From assembly GCA_009780595.1 (NCBI GenBank), contig WQZT01000007.1:1-17176 (forward strand): DNA of 17,176 nucleotides. Reading direction: 5' to 3'. Below, in pieces: positions 1 to 6,344 of this stretch. This DNA comes from Treponema sp. Lineage in GTDB: Bacteria > Spirochaetota > Spirochaetia > Treponematales > Breznakiellaceae. The number at the start of each line of letters is the position of its first letter. Position 1 is the first letter of the stretch. A program made the translations under genes and the position numbers. The notes beneath the pieces were generated by a model. That model saw only the letters and a program-made list of their open reading frames with translations. It made no database searches and was not told where the DNA came from.

Positions 1-49
1 CCTCGCGAATATTTTTCTCATCGTCAACGACAAGAATACGAAACTTCAC
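1..49 (-). CDS. Response regulator, N-terminus only (partial)
   Basis: Sixteen codons are visible on the minus strand, reading VKFRILVVDDEKNIRE. This is the first beta strand and acidic pair (DD) of a response-regulator receiver domain, and the gene runs off the left edge. The start is GTG, five bases after a GGAGG ribosome binding site. The GTG overlaps the TGA stop of the upstream sensor kinase as GTGA, so the two are translationally coupled and should form a two-component pair. From family knowledge, the kinase type and the EKNIRE motif suggest an NtrC/AtoC-type sigma-54 activator, but the output domain lies outside the window and this cannot be confirmed. Confidence 0.85.
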   Translation of the reverse strand, partial: MKFRILVVDDEKNIRE

Positions 50-1233
50 GGCGACCTCCCGGCAGCGTCAGCAATCAGGCGCTGCTTCGTCTGCGGCACC
101 GGCAGCGTAATAAGAAAAACGCTCCCTTCGCCTTCCCTTGATGCAACGCGAATATCACCCTCGTGCTCCTTGATGATTCTGAAAACCACCGTCAACCCAA
201 GCCCCGAACCTGAATGTTTGGTAGTAAAATACGGCTCGAAGATTTTGGAAATATTTTCCTCGGCAATTCCCGACCCAGTGTCAGCAATACTGATTCGCAC
301 ATCGCCCTCGCCAGCTTCAGGCGCCGCGGTGGCAATGCTCAACGTGCCGCCAGAATCCATCGCGGCGATAGCGTTTTTGACAAGGTTCAGCAGCGCCTGC
401 TTCATCAAGCGCTCGTCGAGATTAAGGAGCGGCACATTGTCGTCAAGATTCAGCGTGCATTGAATCCCCGCCTCCGCAAGCTCAAACGAAACAAACTCCG
501 CAAGCTCCCGGATAAGAATGTTGATATTCCCCCGTCTGAGCTCGGCGTTCATTGGGCGGACGGCAAACAGAAAATCCATCACAATCCCGTTCAGGCGGTC
601 AACCTCTTCGTTGACAACTTTCAGGTATTTTCCAACATCGGGAACATCGGCGCGGCGGCTCTTCTGCGCGTCAACCGCCTTTTGAATAAGCTGCACGTGA
701 ATTGAAAGCGACGCAAGCGGGTTTTTTATTTCGTGCGCGACACCGGCGGCAAGCGTCGTCAAACTCGCAAGGCTCTCCATCCGGCGCATCACAGCTTCGC
801 GCGACCTTCGCTCGGTAATGTCGTCAACGAGAATGAGCGAACCTGAAACTTTGCGGAGCTGAACCAGCGGCATAACACTCACGCTCAGCACGCGCGGCGC
901 ACCGTTGACATCGGCGGCAAACTCGCGCTCTTCCGCCTTATCGTGCGACACCAGCGTGTGCGCCAGAAACTGCGAAATATGCTCCCCGCCAATCACGCTC
1001 CACACCGATTCCCGCCCCTGCTCGTAAGAAACAATCGAAAGCAGGCGGCGGGCAGTTTTATTCGCCAGCACGAGCTTGTGGGCAGTGTCGCACACAAGAA
1101 TCCCGCGCGGCAACGAATCAATCACCGTTTCAAGACGGTCAATTTCGCGCGATGCGGCAAGAATGAACGCGCGCCCTTTTTCCTTGTCAAACTCATCCAG
1201 CTTTTGGAGCGCCCGTTTAATAAACTGTCTCAT
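46..1233 (-). CDS. PAS-domain sensor histidine kinase (NtrB/AtoS-like)
   Basis: This is a 395-residue kinase that should phosphorylate the response regulator encoded immediately downstream. Residues about 33-142 look like a PAS sensor domain (LPRGILVCDTAHKLVLANK, ending in LVDDITERR). The dimerisation and phospho-acceptor helix has AAGVAHEIKNPLASL with the phospho-accepting histidine at 167. The ATPase domain shows the N box (LLNLVKNAI, 281-289), G1 box DTGSGI (318-323) and G2 box GSGLGL (342-347). There is no convincing membrane helix, so it is probably a cytoplasmic sensor. The start ATG overlaps the TGA of the delta'-like gene (ATGA), placing it in the murG operon. The signal it senses cannot be told from the sequence. 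Confidence 0.92.
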   Translation of the reverse strand: MRQFIKRALQKLDEFDKEKGRAFILAASREIDRLETVIDSLPRGILVCDTAHKLVLANKTARRLLSIVSYEQGRESVWSVIGGEHISQFLAHTLVSHDKAEEREFAADVNGAPRVLSVSVMPLVQLRKVSGSLILVDDITERRSREAVMRRMESLASLTTLAAGVAHEIKNPLASLSIHVQLIQKAVDAQKSRRADVPDVGKYLKVVNEEVDRLNGIVMDFLFAVRPMNAELRRGNINILIRELAEFVSFELAEAGIQCTLNLDDNVPLLNLDERLMKQALLNLVKNAIAAMDSGGTLSIATAAPEAGEGDVRISIADTGSGIAEENISKIFEPYFTTKHSGSGLGLTVVFRIIKEHEGDIRVASREGEGSVFLITLPVPQTKQRLIADAAGRSP

Positions 1234-2795
1234 AATTCAGCCAGCGCGCGGCTCAAGTCGGCAAAAAGTTTTTCCAACACCAGCGCCGGAGCAAGCCTGT
1301 ACGCGCTCACCGCGCTTTCCCCCCACGCGCAACATTTCTTCCATACTTCATTATACGACACAGACGGCAAAAAAGAAAAAGAAGGTTCAAGGGGGGGCAC
1401 GCCCCCCTCGCTACAGCCCCGCTGCGCGGGTCTTTCGCTACCCCCCATACGGGGCGCTGCCCCGTAACGCCCCGCCTGAGTTGGCAACGACGATCCTCCG
1501 TCTGTTCCTCCCCCTGAAGTTTTGGCTCCGCCAAAACTTCCCAGCAAATCCGCCTCCGGCGGATTTGCCACCCGCTGGCTTGCCGCAGCATTATCCAAAA
1601 GGCAGGACAGAAAGCGGGAAAATAGCGGGCGAATCTCGAACTTATCCGCCTTCTCCAAAACCGTCAGAACAACGGCGGCGCTGTGTCCCTGCGGCCGTCC
1701 CAGCTCAGCCGCCTCCGCGCGCGGAGCCGTAAACTTGCCCAGCAAAACCGCCTCCTGCGCGATTGGCCGCCCCTGCCGTTTGGAAAGCAGCGCGGCCTTA
1801 TACGCAACTGACGCGGCGAAAAACGCCGCCAGCGCATTGAGCATCTCCCCCGAAACCGGTAGAAACGAATCAATGTACGCGCTGATAGTCCCGCCGCGGC
1901 TGTCCCGGAAAACCCGCCGGATAACATCCGCCTCCACCGCCGCATCCCGCGCAAAAAAGCGGTACGGGCGCAAGCGCGAAAGCATCGTGGGCAAAAGACT
2001 TCCCGCGCGGCTCGTCGTCAGCACCAGCGTCAGGCGGGGCGGCGGCTCTTCCATCAGTTTAAGCAACGAGTTGCGGGCTTCTTCCTGCATCCGGTCAGCG
2101 TTTTCGATAACCAGCAGTTTTCCCTTGCCCGCCGGAGCAAGCCGCCCCCAGTACGCCGCGCGCCTGATCCGGTCGATGGGAATACTGTCGCTTAAGCCTT
2201 CCGCCTCCAGCTTAAACGCGCTTTTCACCATCCCGTTGACACACTTCTCCAGCCCGCTGGCATTGTCCGCGCTTCCCGCCGTGTTACTCGCCGCCAAAAC
2301 ATCAAACTCATCGAGATTTTCTTCCATTGAATTAACCAGCGGCGCAAGGGCAACCTTTCCCTTTTTCGGCTCATCCTCCCACAGCGCGGGATTAAAGCGG
2401 GCGAGCAGTTTGCGGATCGCGCGGATGAACAGCACACGAGTCGCCTCCCGCGCCGCACCGTGCGAACTGCTAGTGTCCTCGCGGGCTGTTGCCGCCTCCC
2501 GCAGAAACGCCCCCGCGCTGGCGGCAATCTCCGCCGAGAACGGCCGCGACCCTAAGCACAGCAAATCCGGATGAATGAGCAACCGATGGCGCGCGCACGC
2601 CGGACAGCCGCAGCCCCACGGCGCGCGCAATGCAGCATCAGCCTCGCAGGAAATAATGCGCCCCAGCTCCAGCGCCGCCGTTCCCTTGCCCGACGCAGCC
2701 GGACCGGAAAAAAGCAGCGCGGGCGGGAGAAGCCCTGCGTGAATGTCGTCAGTTAATTGAGCAGTTGCGCTCTGCCCCAGCACATTCTCAAACAC
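1230..2795 (-). CDS. holB: DNA polymerase III delta'-like clamp-loader subunit
   Basis: An AAA+ clamp-loader protein that should help load the sliding clamp at replication forks. It has a Walker A motif (GPAASGKGT, 31-39) and zinc-binding cysteines (C50, C62, C64, C67). A Walker B-like stretch follows (LLVIENADRM, about 227-236), then EARNSLLKLMEEPPP and a sensor-1 region TLVLTTSRAGSLLPTMLSR. The usual SRC motif reads SRL here. At 521 residues it is longer than the family norm of about 330. Part of the excess is a central expansion (about 96-215) and part is a Gly/Pro/Ser-rich block at about 410-470, which coincides exactly with a tandem hairpin repeat in the DNA. The start is GTG, nine bases after the cvpA stop, behind a GGCGGGCGG stretch. 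The assignment to delta' rather than a diverged tau/gamma subunit rests on length and operon position. Confidence 0.85.
   Translation of the reverse strand: MFENVLGQSATAQLTDDIHAGLLPPALLFSGPAASGKGTAALELGRIISCEADAALRAPWGCGCPACARHRLLIHPDLLCLGSRPFSAEIAASAGAFLREAATAREDTSSSHGAAREATRVLFIRAIRKLLARFNPALWEDEPKKGKVALAPLVNSMEENLDEFDVLAASNTAGSADNASGLEKCVNGMVKSAFKLEAEGLSDSIPIDRIRRAAYWGRLAPAGKGKLLVIENADRMQEEARNSLLKLMEEPPPRLTLVLTTSRAGSLLPTMLSRLRPYRFFARDAAVEADVIRRVFRDSRGGTISAYIDSFLPVSGEMLNALAAFFAASVAYKAALLSKRQGRPIAQEAVLLGKFTAPRAEAAELGRPQGHSAAVVLTVLEKADKFEIRPLFSRFLSCLLDNAAASQRVANPPEADLLGSFGGAKTSGGGTDGGSSLPTQAGRYGAAPRMGGSERPAQRGCSEGGVPPLEPSFSFLPSVSYNEVWKKCCAWGESAVSAYRLAPALVLEKLFADLSRALAEL
1384..1575 (-). repeat. 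Tandem hairpin-module repeat inserted in frame within holB
   Basis: Five inverted repeats with loops of two or three bases lie in a row: 1392-1407 (7-bp stem of G and C), 1418-1430 (CCCGC stem), 1448-1466 (TACGGGGC stem, perfect), 1516-1540 (GAAGTTTTGGC stem, 11 bp perfect) and 1544-1568 (GCAAATCCGCC stem, 11 bp perfect). The last two are separated only by CCA. The GAAGTTTTGGC module followed by CCAG occurs again at 16672-16700. Within the gene the block reads through without a stop and encodes a low-complexity Gly/Pro/Ser stretch (about residues 410-470) between two helical parts of the C-terminal domain. This resembles protein-inserted palindromic elements known from Rickettsia, but it is a different sequence family. 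The insertion boundaries are estimates. Confidence 0.8.
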
Positions 2796-2804
2796 ACCGC
2801 CCGC

Positions 2805-3344
2805 CTACGCCATCGGTATAAACGCCGCCGAGGGCGCGACAAACATCTGCACAGTGTTGATAATATCCGCGCCGCGCTCAATCGGAATTCTGATAACAGG
2901 AAGTAAAATCTTCGCGAGGGTGCTGCTTTCGATAATCCCCGATGCGTCAAAAAGAGGCTGAATACTCAGCACGAAAAAAACGAGCGCAGTTACGGTCAGC
3001 CCCTCGGCAAGCCCAAAAATTGCACCGAGCAGTTTATTCGCCCCGCCGAGCTTCGCGCCCATCATGACATCTTTCAGGATATGCTCCAGCATTTTGACGA
3101 AGAGCATAACGAGAATAAAAATAGCGATGAAGGCAAGGATTTCGGGAATGTACTGCACATCCTGCATAATCTTGCTCCGGATAAACGTGGCTCCGGCAGG
3201 GTGCAGCAAAACCGCCGCCCACAGCGACACCAATAGCGAAGCCCACACGAAAAATTCCCGCAGGAATCCCCGCACATGCCCTCGGATAACAAGCAGCGTG
3301 ATAAGGATTAAAAAAATCATATCAACAAGTGAAATATTACTCAT
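2805..3344 (-). CDS. cvpA: CvpA-family integral membrane protein
   Basis: This is a 179-residue membrane protein with four hydrophobic segments, beginning MSNISLVDMIFLILITLLV and followed by the family-typical RGHVRGFLREFF turn. It includes a glycine-rich KLGGANKLLGAIFGLAEG segment before the last helix. CvpA proteins are named for a role in colicin V production and their molecular function is not settled. The ATG at 3344 is chosen because GGAGAA lies six bases upstream. An in-frame ATG four codons earlier (3356) has no such site. The start overlaps the end of murG by eight bases, so the gene is probably coupled to it, and nine bases separate its stop from holB. Confidence 0.88.
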   Translation of the reverse strand: MSNISLVDMIFLILITLLVIRGHVRGFLREFFVWASLLVSLWAAVLLHPAGATFIRSKIMQDVQYIPEILAFIAIFILVMLFVKMLEHILKDVMMGAKLGGANKLLGAIFGLAEGLTVTALVFFVLSIQPLFDASGIIESSTLAKILLPVIRIPIERGADIINTVQMFVAPSAAFIPMA

Positions 3345-4461
3345 GGTTTTCTCCATCTCGTATAGTCTGCCCGCTGATTCTGCGGGTTATTTCTTGCGCG
3401 ATAAATTCGGTGCTACTGCACCGCGCTGCGGCGTTTGTCCGGGCGATTGTCGCTTGCTCCATGCGCGCGCGCCAGTCTGAGTCGTTCGCCAGCGCGGCGA
3501 TGAGTTCCGCCAATCGCACCGAGTCTCCGGTAAAGCAGACCGCCGCGCCCGCTTCCTGAAAGAGCCGGGCGTTCTCCACCTGATCCCCGCGCGTTCCCGA
3601 ACCTCGCAGGGGGATAAGCACCATCGGCTTGTGCAAGCTGGCGCACTCCCAGATAGACCCCGCGCCGCTCCGTGACAGCACCAGTTCCGCCGCCGCGATA
3701 ACATCGGGAATCTCCGCCCCCAAATACGGGTACGGTTTATAACGAGCGCTCGGCGATGCGGCATCACCCGATGCCGCGCTCCCTCCAGTTTGGTGAACCA
3801 CCGTGTAATGCCGCGTCAACTCTGGCAAGGCGTCGCGGACGAGCGCGTTGATTTCAAGCGACCCTGAACTCCCGCCCAGCACGAGCAGTATCCGCTCGCT
3901 GCCCTCAAGCCCGAGAAACGCGCGACCTTTGGCAGGGCTAGCGTCGGCAAACTCCGGACGAATAGGGTTGCCTGAAACGCACACCTTGCCCGCCGCCGCG
4001 CCGGAGAAAAAGCGGGCAGATTCCGTGTAGGGAATAAAAATCCGCTCGGCAAAGCGGCTGATGATGCGCGTTGCAAGCCCCGGCGAATAGTCCGATTCGT
4101 GGGTGAAAACCGGAATGCCCAGCGAAGCCGCAGCGGCGCACGGCGGGACACTGGCAAAGCCGCCTTTGGAAAACAACAGGGCTGGCTTTTCCCGTTTGAG
4201 AATCCGCCGCGCCGCGAAAAACCCCGCCGCAACCTTGAAAATGTCAGAAATGTTCCGCAGCGAAACGTAACGCCTGAGTTTCCCCGACGGAACGCCGAAA
4301 AACTCAATCCCCGCCTTTTCGACAATCGCCCTATCCATTCCCGTTTGCGCGCCGATCCAAAAAGCACGATGGGGAAGCTGAGCTTGCAAGCAGGAAGCGA
4401 CAGCAAGGCCGGGATAAATATGCCCGCCCGTTCCGCCCCCAGTAAACGCGATCGAAGTCAT
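3337..4461 (-). CDS. murG: UDP-GlcNAc:lipid I N-acetylglucosaminyltransferase MurG
   Basis: MurG adds N-acetylglucosamine to lipid I to make lipid II, the last cytoplasmic step of peptidoglycan precursor synthesis, at the inner face of the membrane. The N-terminus has the family signature FTGGGTGGHIYPGLAVA. The C-terminal donor-binding half shows LVLGGSSGSLEIN and SRSGAGSIWECASLHKPMVLIPL, followed by GDQVENARLFQEAGAA. The length of 374 residues is close to the usual 355-370. It is the first gene of the minus-strand cluster that continues with cvpA, holB and the two-component pair. The start ATG has only a weak AGAGAA upstream, and a TATAAT box lies eight bases before it. Confidence 0.97.
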   Translation of the reverse strand: MTSIAFTGGGTGGHIYPGLAVASCLQAQLPHRAFWIGAQTGMDRAIVEKAGIEFFGVPSGKLRRYVSLRNISDIFKVAAGFFAARRILKREKPALLFSKGGFASVPPCAAAASLGIPVFTHESDYSPGLATRIISRFAERIFIPYTESARFFSGAAAGKVCVSGNPIRPEFADASPAKGRAFLGLEGSERILLVLGGSSGSLEINALVRDALPELTRHYTVVHQTGGSAASGDAASPSARYKPYPYLGAEIPDVIAAAELVLSRSGAGSIWECASLHKPMVLIPLRGSGTRGDQVENARLFQEAGAAVCFTGDSVRLAELIAALANDSDWRARMEQATIARTNAAARCSSTEFIAQEITRRISGQTIRDGENHE

Positions 4462-4469
4462 TTCTCTAG

Positions 4470-4475
4470 ATTATA
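4470..4475 (-). promoter_or_regulatory. Candidate -10 box of murG, close enough for a leaderless mRNA
   Basis: On the minus strand TATAAT ends eight bases before the murG ATG. A transcript starting about seven bases downstream would begin at about 4463, two bases before the start codon. A -35 element is weak: TTGCGG at 4491-4496 with a 15-base spacer is the best I see. That region lies at the edge of a dispersed repeat shared with 16742-16790. A promoter further upstream cannot be excluded. Confidence 0.45.
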
Positions 4476-4491
4476 AAATTTTCGCCTTTTC

Positions 4492-4543
4492 CGCAATGCC
4501 GGGCGGCTGAGTGCCACGGAAATCAACTTTGAAGATGTATTCC
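4492..4543 (+). repeat. Dispersed repeat copy A (other copy at 16742-16790)
   Basis: About 50 bases match a stretch near the right end of the window. Both begin with CGCA, a GCC-NNN-GGC mini-hairpin and CT, and continue with CACGGAAATCAA, TTTGAAG and TGT-TTC, with a few substitutions and small gaps. Within the 28-base core from CACGG only three or four positions differ. This copy sits in the murG upstream region. The rest of the 4462-4680 gap is AT-rich and holds a small hairpin, GGTTC with CGGT loop and GAACC (4635-4648), but no gene. Confidence 0.75.
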
Positions 4544-4680
4544 ATCAAAGAATTGTACGTTATTTACCGCTAGAACGAAGGCAAACTAAAGTAACTTTTG
4601 AAAATTAATTTTTTGTACAAGGGTGCACTGACAAGGTTCCGGTGAACCAAAAGTGTGATGCCTAAATAATGATGAAAAAA

Positions 4681-5013
4681 TTATTTTAAATATTTCTTGA
4701 AAACACTTTCTATTGTCTTAGAAACCTTCTCAGACATATCTCGGGAAATACAATTTATTAGTTCTTTATTACTCTTGAGTGCAACTTTGGGTACGTGGTT
4801 TGCGATAAAAAGTTCGTAGATTTCTACTTCAAGACCTGTTGCTATTTGGTACAATATCTCTGGCTTGGGGAATTTTAGCCCCCTTTCAATATTACTTAAA
4901 AAAGTAATAGAAATGTCTGCTCGTTCAGCTAATTCGGCTTGGGAAAATTGCCTTTGCGATCTTAAAAACTTAATATTTTTGCCAAAAGCTGTCTTTACTT
5001 CCTGTCCACCCAT
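4681..5013 (-). CDS. XRE-family helix-turn-helix regulator
   Basis: A small, AT-rich, DNA-binding protein of about 110 residues. The Cro/C1-type fold is seen in FGKNIKFLRSQRQFSQAELA, then ISITFLSNIERGLKFPKPEIL and YQIATGLEVEIYELF. The C-terminal 35 residues are lysine-rich and probably helical. The ATG at 5013 (MGGQEVKTAFG) is favoured because AGGA lies eight bases upstream. Upstream in-frame starts at 5028 and 5073 lack a visible ribosome binding site. No cognate toxin or restriction gene follows it, so it is a solitary regulator, perhaps left over from a mobile or toxin-antitoxin locus. Its target is unknown. Confidence 0.85.
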   Translation of the reverse strand: MGGQEVKTAFGKNIKFLRSQRQFSQAELAERADISITFLSNIERGLKFPKPEILYQIATGLEVEIYELFIANHVPKVALKSNKELINCISRDMSEKVSKTIESVFKKYLK

Positions 5014-5068
5014 GGGTATTGTCCTCATTAATTTATATTTATTTATTGAACTATATGTTTTACATCTT

Positions 5069-5272
5069 GACAAAAATCAATTTGGTCTGGTTCTGTTTTT
5101 TGGTTTTGTTTTGGCTGGTTGCCCAACAAATAACAGTGAACAAACGTATACTGTAATCATAGATTCATCAATATTATACAAAATAAAGAACAGCAATGGA
5201 GAATATATTGACGTTCAAGGGAACAATAAAAATAGAACTCAAAGAAGAATGGTATGTGGCAACGTGCCTTGA
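5069..5272 (+). pseudogene. Remnant of a lipoprotein gene (signal peptide and first residues)
   Basis: One frame reads DKNQFGLVLFFGFVLAGC followed by PTNNSEQTYTVII, which has the look of a bacterial lipoprotein signal with lipobox VLAGC. It lacks an ATG, GTG or TTG with a ribosome binding site at the expected position, since the codons before KNQ read CTT GAC. The frame ends after about 45 mature residues with no recognisable domain. I read it as the decayed 5' end of a lipoprotein gene. It could instead be chance hydrophobic sequence in AT-rich DNA. Confidence 0.4.
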
Positions 5273-5300
5273 AAATAATATAGCTTCACAAGGGAAAACA
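5196..5300 (+). pseudogene. HicB-type antitoxin remnant
   Basis: The frame starting at ATG 5196 encodes MENILTFKGTIKIE, then EEWYVATCLENNIASQGKTL. This matches the N-terminal partial RNase-H-like fold of HicB antitoxins, whose hallmark is YVA-C-E---IASQG-T. After KTL the frame no longer resembles HicB and instead overlaps a PIN-domain remnant in another frame. No HicA gene and no clear ribosome binding site are present. The 82-residue frame is therefore a chimaera, not a working antitoxin gene. Confidence 0.6.
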
Positions 5301-5548
5301 CTCACATCGCAATCTGGTTCTTCAACGGTGACAGCACTCTCTCTGAAACTGCAAAATAGGCAATCCTTAATCCATCCAATACAAAATCCCTCAGTATTGT
5401 ATCCGCGTGGGAACTTGCCATTAAGATCAGTTTGGAAAAAATGAAGTTTGCCGGGAAAGTATCCGGTTTTATACGCCTTGCTGAAAAAATGACGCTTATT
5501 ACCGCCGATGAAAATATTGCTCACTATGAAGTATCAAAAATCAGGTAG
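5297..5548 (+). pseudogene. VapC-like PIN-domain toxin pseudogene
   Basis: Read in the frame ending at TAG 5546, the translation gives NTHIAIWFFNGDSTLSETAK, a stop (TAG at 5357), then AILNPSNTKSLSIVSAWELA, IKISLEKMKF, and AEKMTLITADENIAHYEV. These blocks match the beginning, middle and end of PIN-domain VapC toxins of the DTH----W type. Three lesions are visible. The first catalytic Asp is Asn (NTH for DTH). A nonsense codon follows SETAK. The segment between KMKFAG and AEKMTL, which normally carries the HRDPFDRLL-type motif, is missing. The gene cannot make an active RNase. Confidence 0.72.
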
Positions 5549-5564
5549 CTTAAATCCCGCACAT

Positions 5565-5608
5565 GAGAAAGCGCTCTTTCTCCAGCGGGCGAGGTTGAAA
5601 ACGGGCGC
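5565..5608 (-). repeat. Short sequence resembling the 3' end of the pseudouridine synthase gene
   Basis: The minus strand here encodes, in one frame, RPLEKERFL. The C-terminus of the pseudouridine synthase at 6345 is RPLEAESFL. At the base level TCGCCCGCTGGAG is identical, with GAG and GCTTT also matching nearby. The two sites lie on either side of the intact toxin-antitoxin pair, in the same orientation, so they could mark an old insertion or duplication. A chance match cannot be excluded. The stretch also holds a GAGAAAG-CGCT-CTTTCTC hairpin. Confidence 0.35.
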
Positions 5609-5643
5609 GAAAACTCTGCACTGTTGTGCAGCGGGGTTGTTAG

Positions 5644-5681
5644 TTGACAAATAAGTCTTTTTATAGTATTCTATAAATACT
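5644..5681 (+). promoter_or_regulatory. Promoter and palindromic operator of the toxin-antitoxin pair
   Basis: TTGACA at 5644-5649 and TATTCT at 5667-5672 are spaced by 17 bases. An inverted repeat, AGTATT and AATACT around a five-base centre (5665-5681), overlaps the -10 box. It is a likely binding site for the antitoxin, alone or with toxin, giving autoregulation as is usual for Phd/YefM systems. The GGAGG ribosome binding site of the antitoxin gene follows directly. Confidence 0.65.
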
Positions 5682-5692
5682 GGAGGCTTGTT

Positions 5693-5971
5693 ATGGCTAT
5701 CAATTTGGCTGCTGATATTAAACCTATTTCCTACATTAAAACAAACGCTGCAGATATGATGAAGTACGTTACCGACAGGCGCAGCCCTATTATCATAACG
5801 CAAAATGGGGAGGCGAAGGCGGTTTTGGTAGACATTCAAACATATCAGGAGACGCAAGAAGCTTTTGCACTGCTGCATTTGATAAAAATCGCGGAACAGG
5901 ATATTCGAAATGGTGATTCTGAGCTTTCCGAAAAAGTATTCTCCGATATAAAGAAGGAAATACTGAGGTAA
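5693..5971 (+). CDS. Phd/YefM-family antitoxin
   Basis: This 92-residue antitoxin should neutralise the ParE-type toxin encoded directly after it and repress its own promoter. The N-terminal half has the Phd/YefM pattern: ISYIKTNAADMMKYVTDRR, then SPIIITQNGEAKAVLVDIQTY. The C-terminal 35 residues (ALLHLIKIAEQDIRNGD and on) are the toxin-binding tail. GGAGG sits eight bases before the ATG. The stop TAA shares its last base with the toxin ATG (TAATG), which couples translation. The AT-rich codon use matches the surrounding island and differs from the core operons. Confidence 0.92.
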   Translation: MAINLAADIKPISYIKTNAADMMKYVTDRRSPIIITQNGEAKAVLVDIQTYQETQEAFALLHLIKIAEQDIRNGDSELSEKVFSDIKKEILR

Positions 5972-6306
5972 TGAATGAAATTGTAAAAGTTTACACGGTA
6001 AAAATAAGCAAAACTGCGAAAAACGATCTAAGGGAAATAATTTGTTATATTTCCCAAAATAACCCGATGAACGCAATGAGTGTGTTAAGAAAAATAGAGA
6101 ACAAAATAAATACTTTAAGTCGCTTTCCTGAAAAAGGGAGATATGTTCCAGAATTACTAAAAAATAACATAAAAGATTATCGGCAGATAACAGAATCTCC
6201 GTGGAGGATTATTTACAGAATCGATAATGCAACTGTCAATGTGTTGCTGATTATCGATTCCAGGAGAAATGTACAAGATACATTGATGGAAAAATTGATA
6301 AAGTAA
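5971..6306 (+). CDS. ParE/RelE-superfamily toxin
   Basis: A 111-residue basic toxin of the ParE/RelE fold. It starts VKVYTVKISKTAKNDLREII followed by YISQNNPMNA. It continues with RFPEKGRYVPEL, then YRQITESPWRIIYRID, and closes with VLLIIDSRRN, the conserved C-terminal strand and basic segment of the family. ParE members act on DNA gyrase and RelE members cut mRNA at the ribosome. The DSRR ending favours the ParE-like branch, but the target cannot be settled from sequence alone. It appears intact, in contrast to the toxin and antitoxin fragments just upstream. It converges with the pseudouridine synthase gene 38 bases away. Confidence 0.9.
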   Translation: MNEIVKVYTVKISKTAKNDLREIICYISQNNPMNAMSVLRKIENKINTLSRFPEKGRYVPELLKNNIKDYRQITESPWRIIYRIDNATVNVLLIIDSRRNVQDTLMEKLIK

Positions 6307-6344
6307 AGAACTATTCCAAACAATTCACTTCCCGACGTTTGCCG

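Noticed and set aside
1522..2574. 350-codon open frame on the plus strand opposite holB
   Set aside because: It is a shadow of a GC-rich gene on the other strand. The translation is rich in Ser, Arg and Ala with no domain, and holB is clearly the coding strand.
4635..4648. GGTTC-CGGT-GAACC hairpin as terminator of the XRE gene
   Set aside because: It has only five base pairs and no adjacent T-run on the minus strand.
5534..6076. 180-codon minus-strand frame opposite the antitoxin gene
   Set aside because: The antitoxin and toxin on the plus strand are clear family members with ribosome binding sites; the opposing frame has none.
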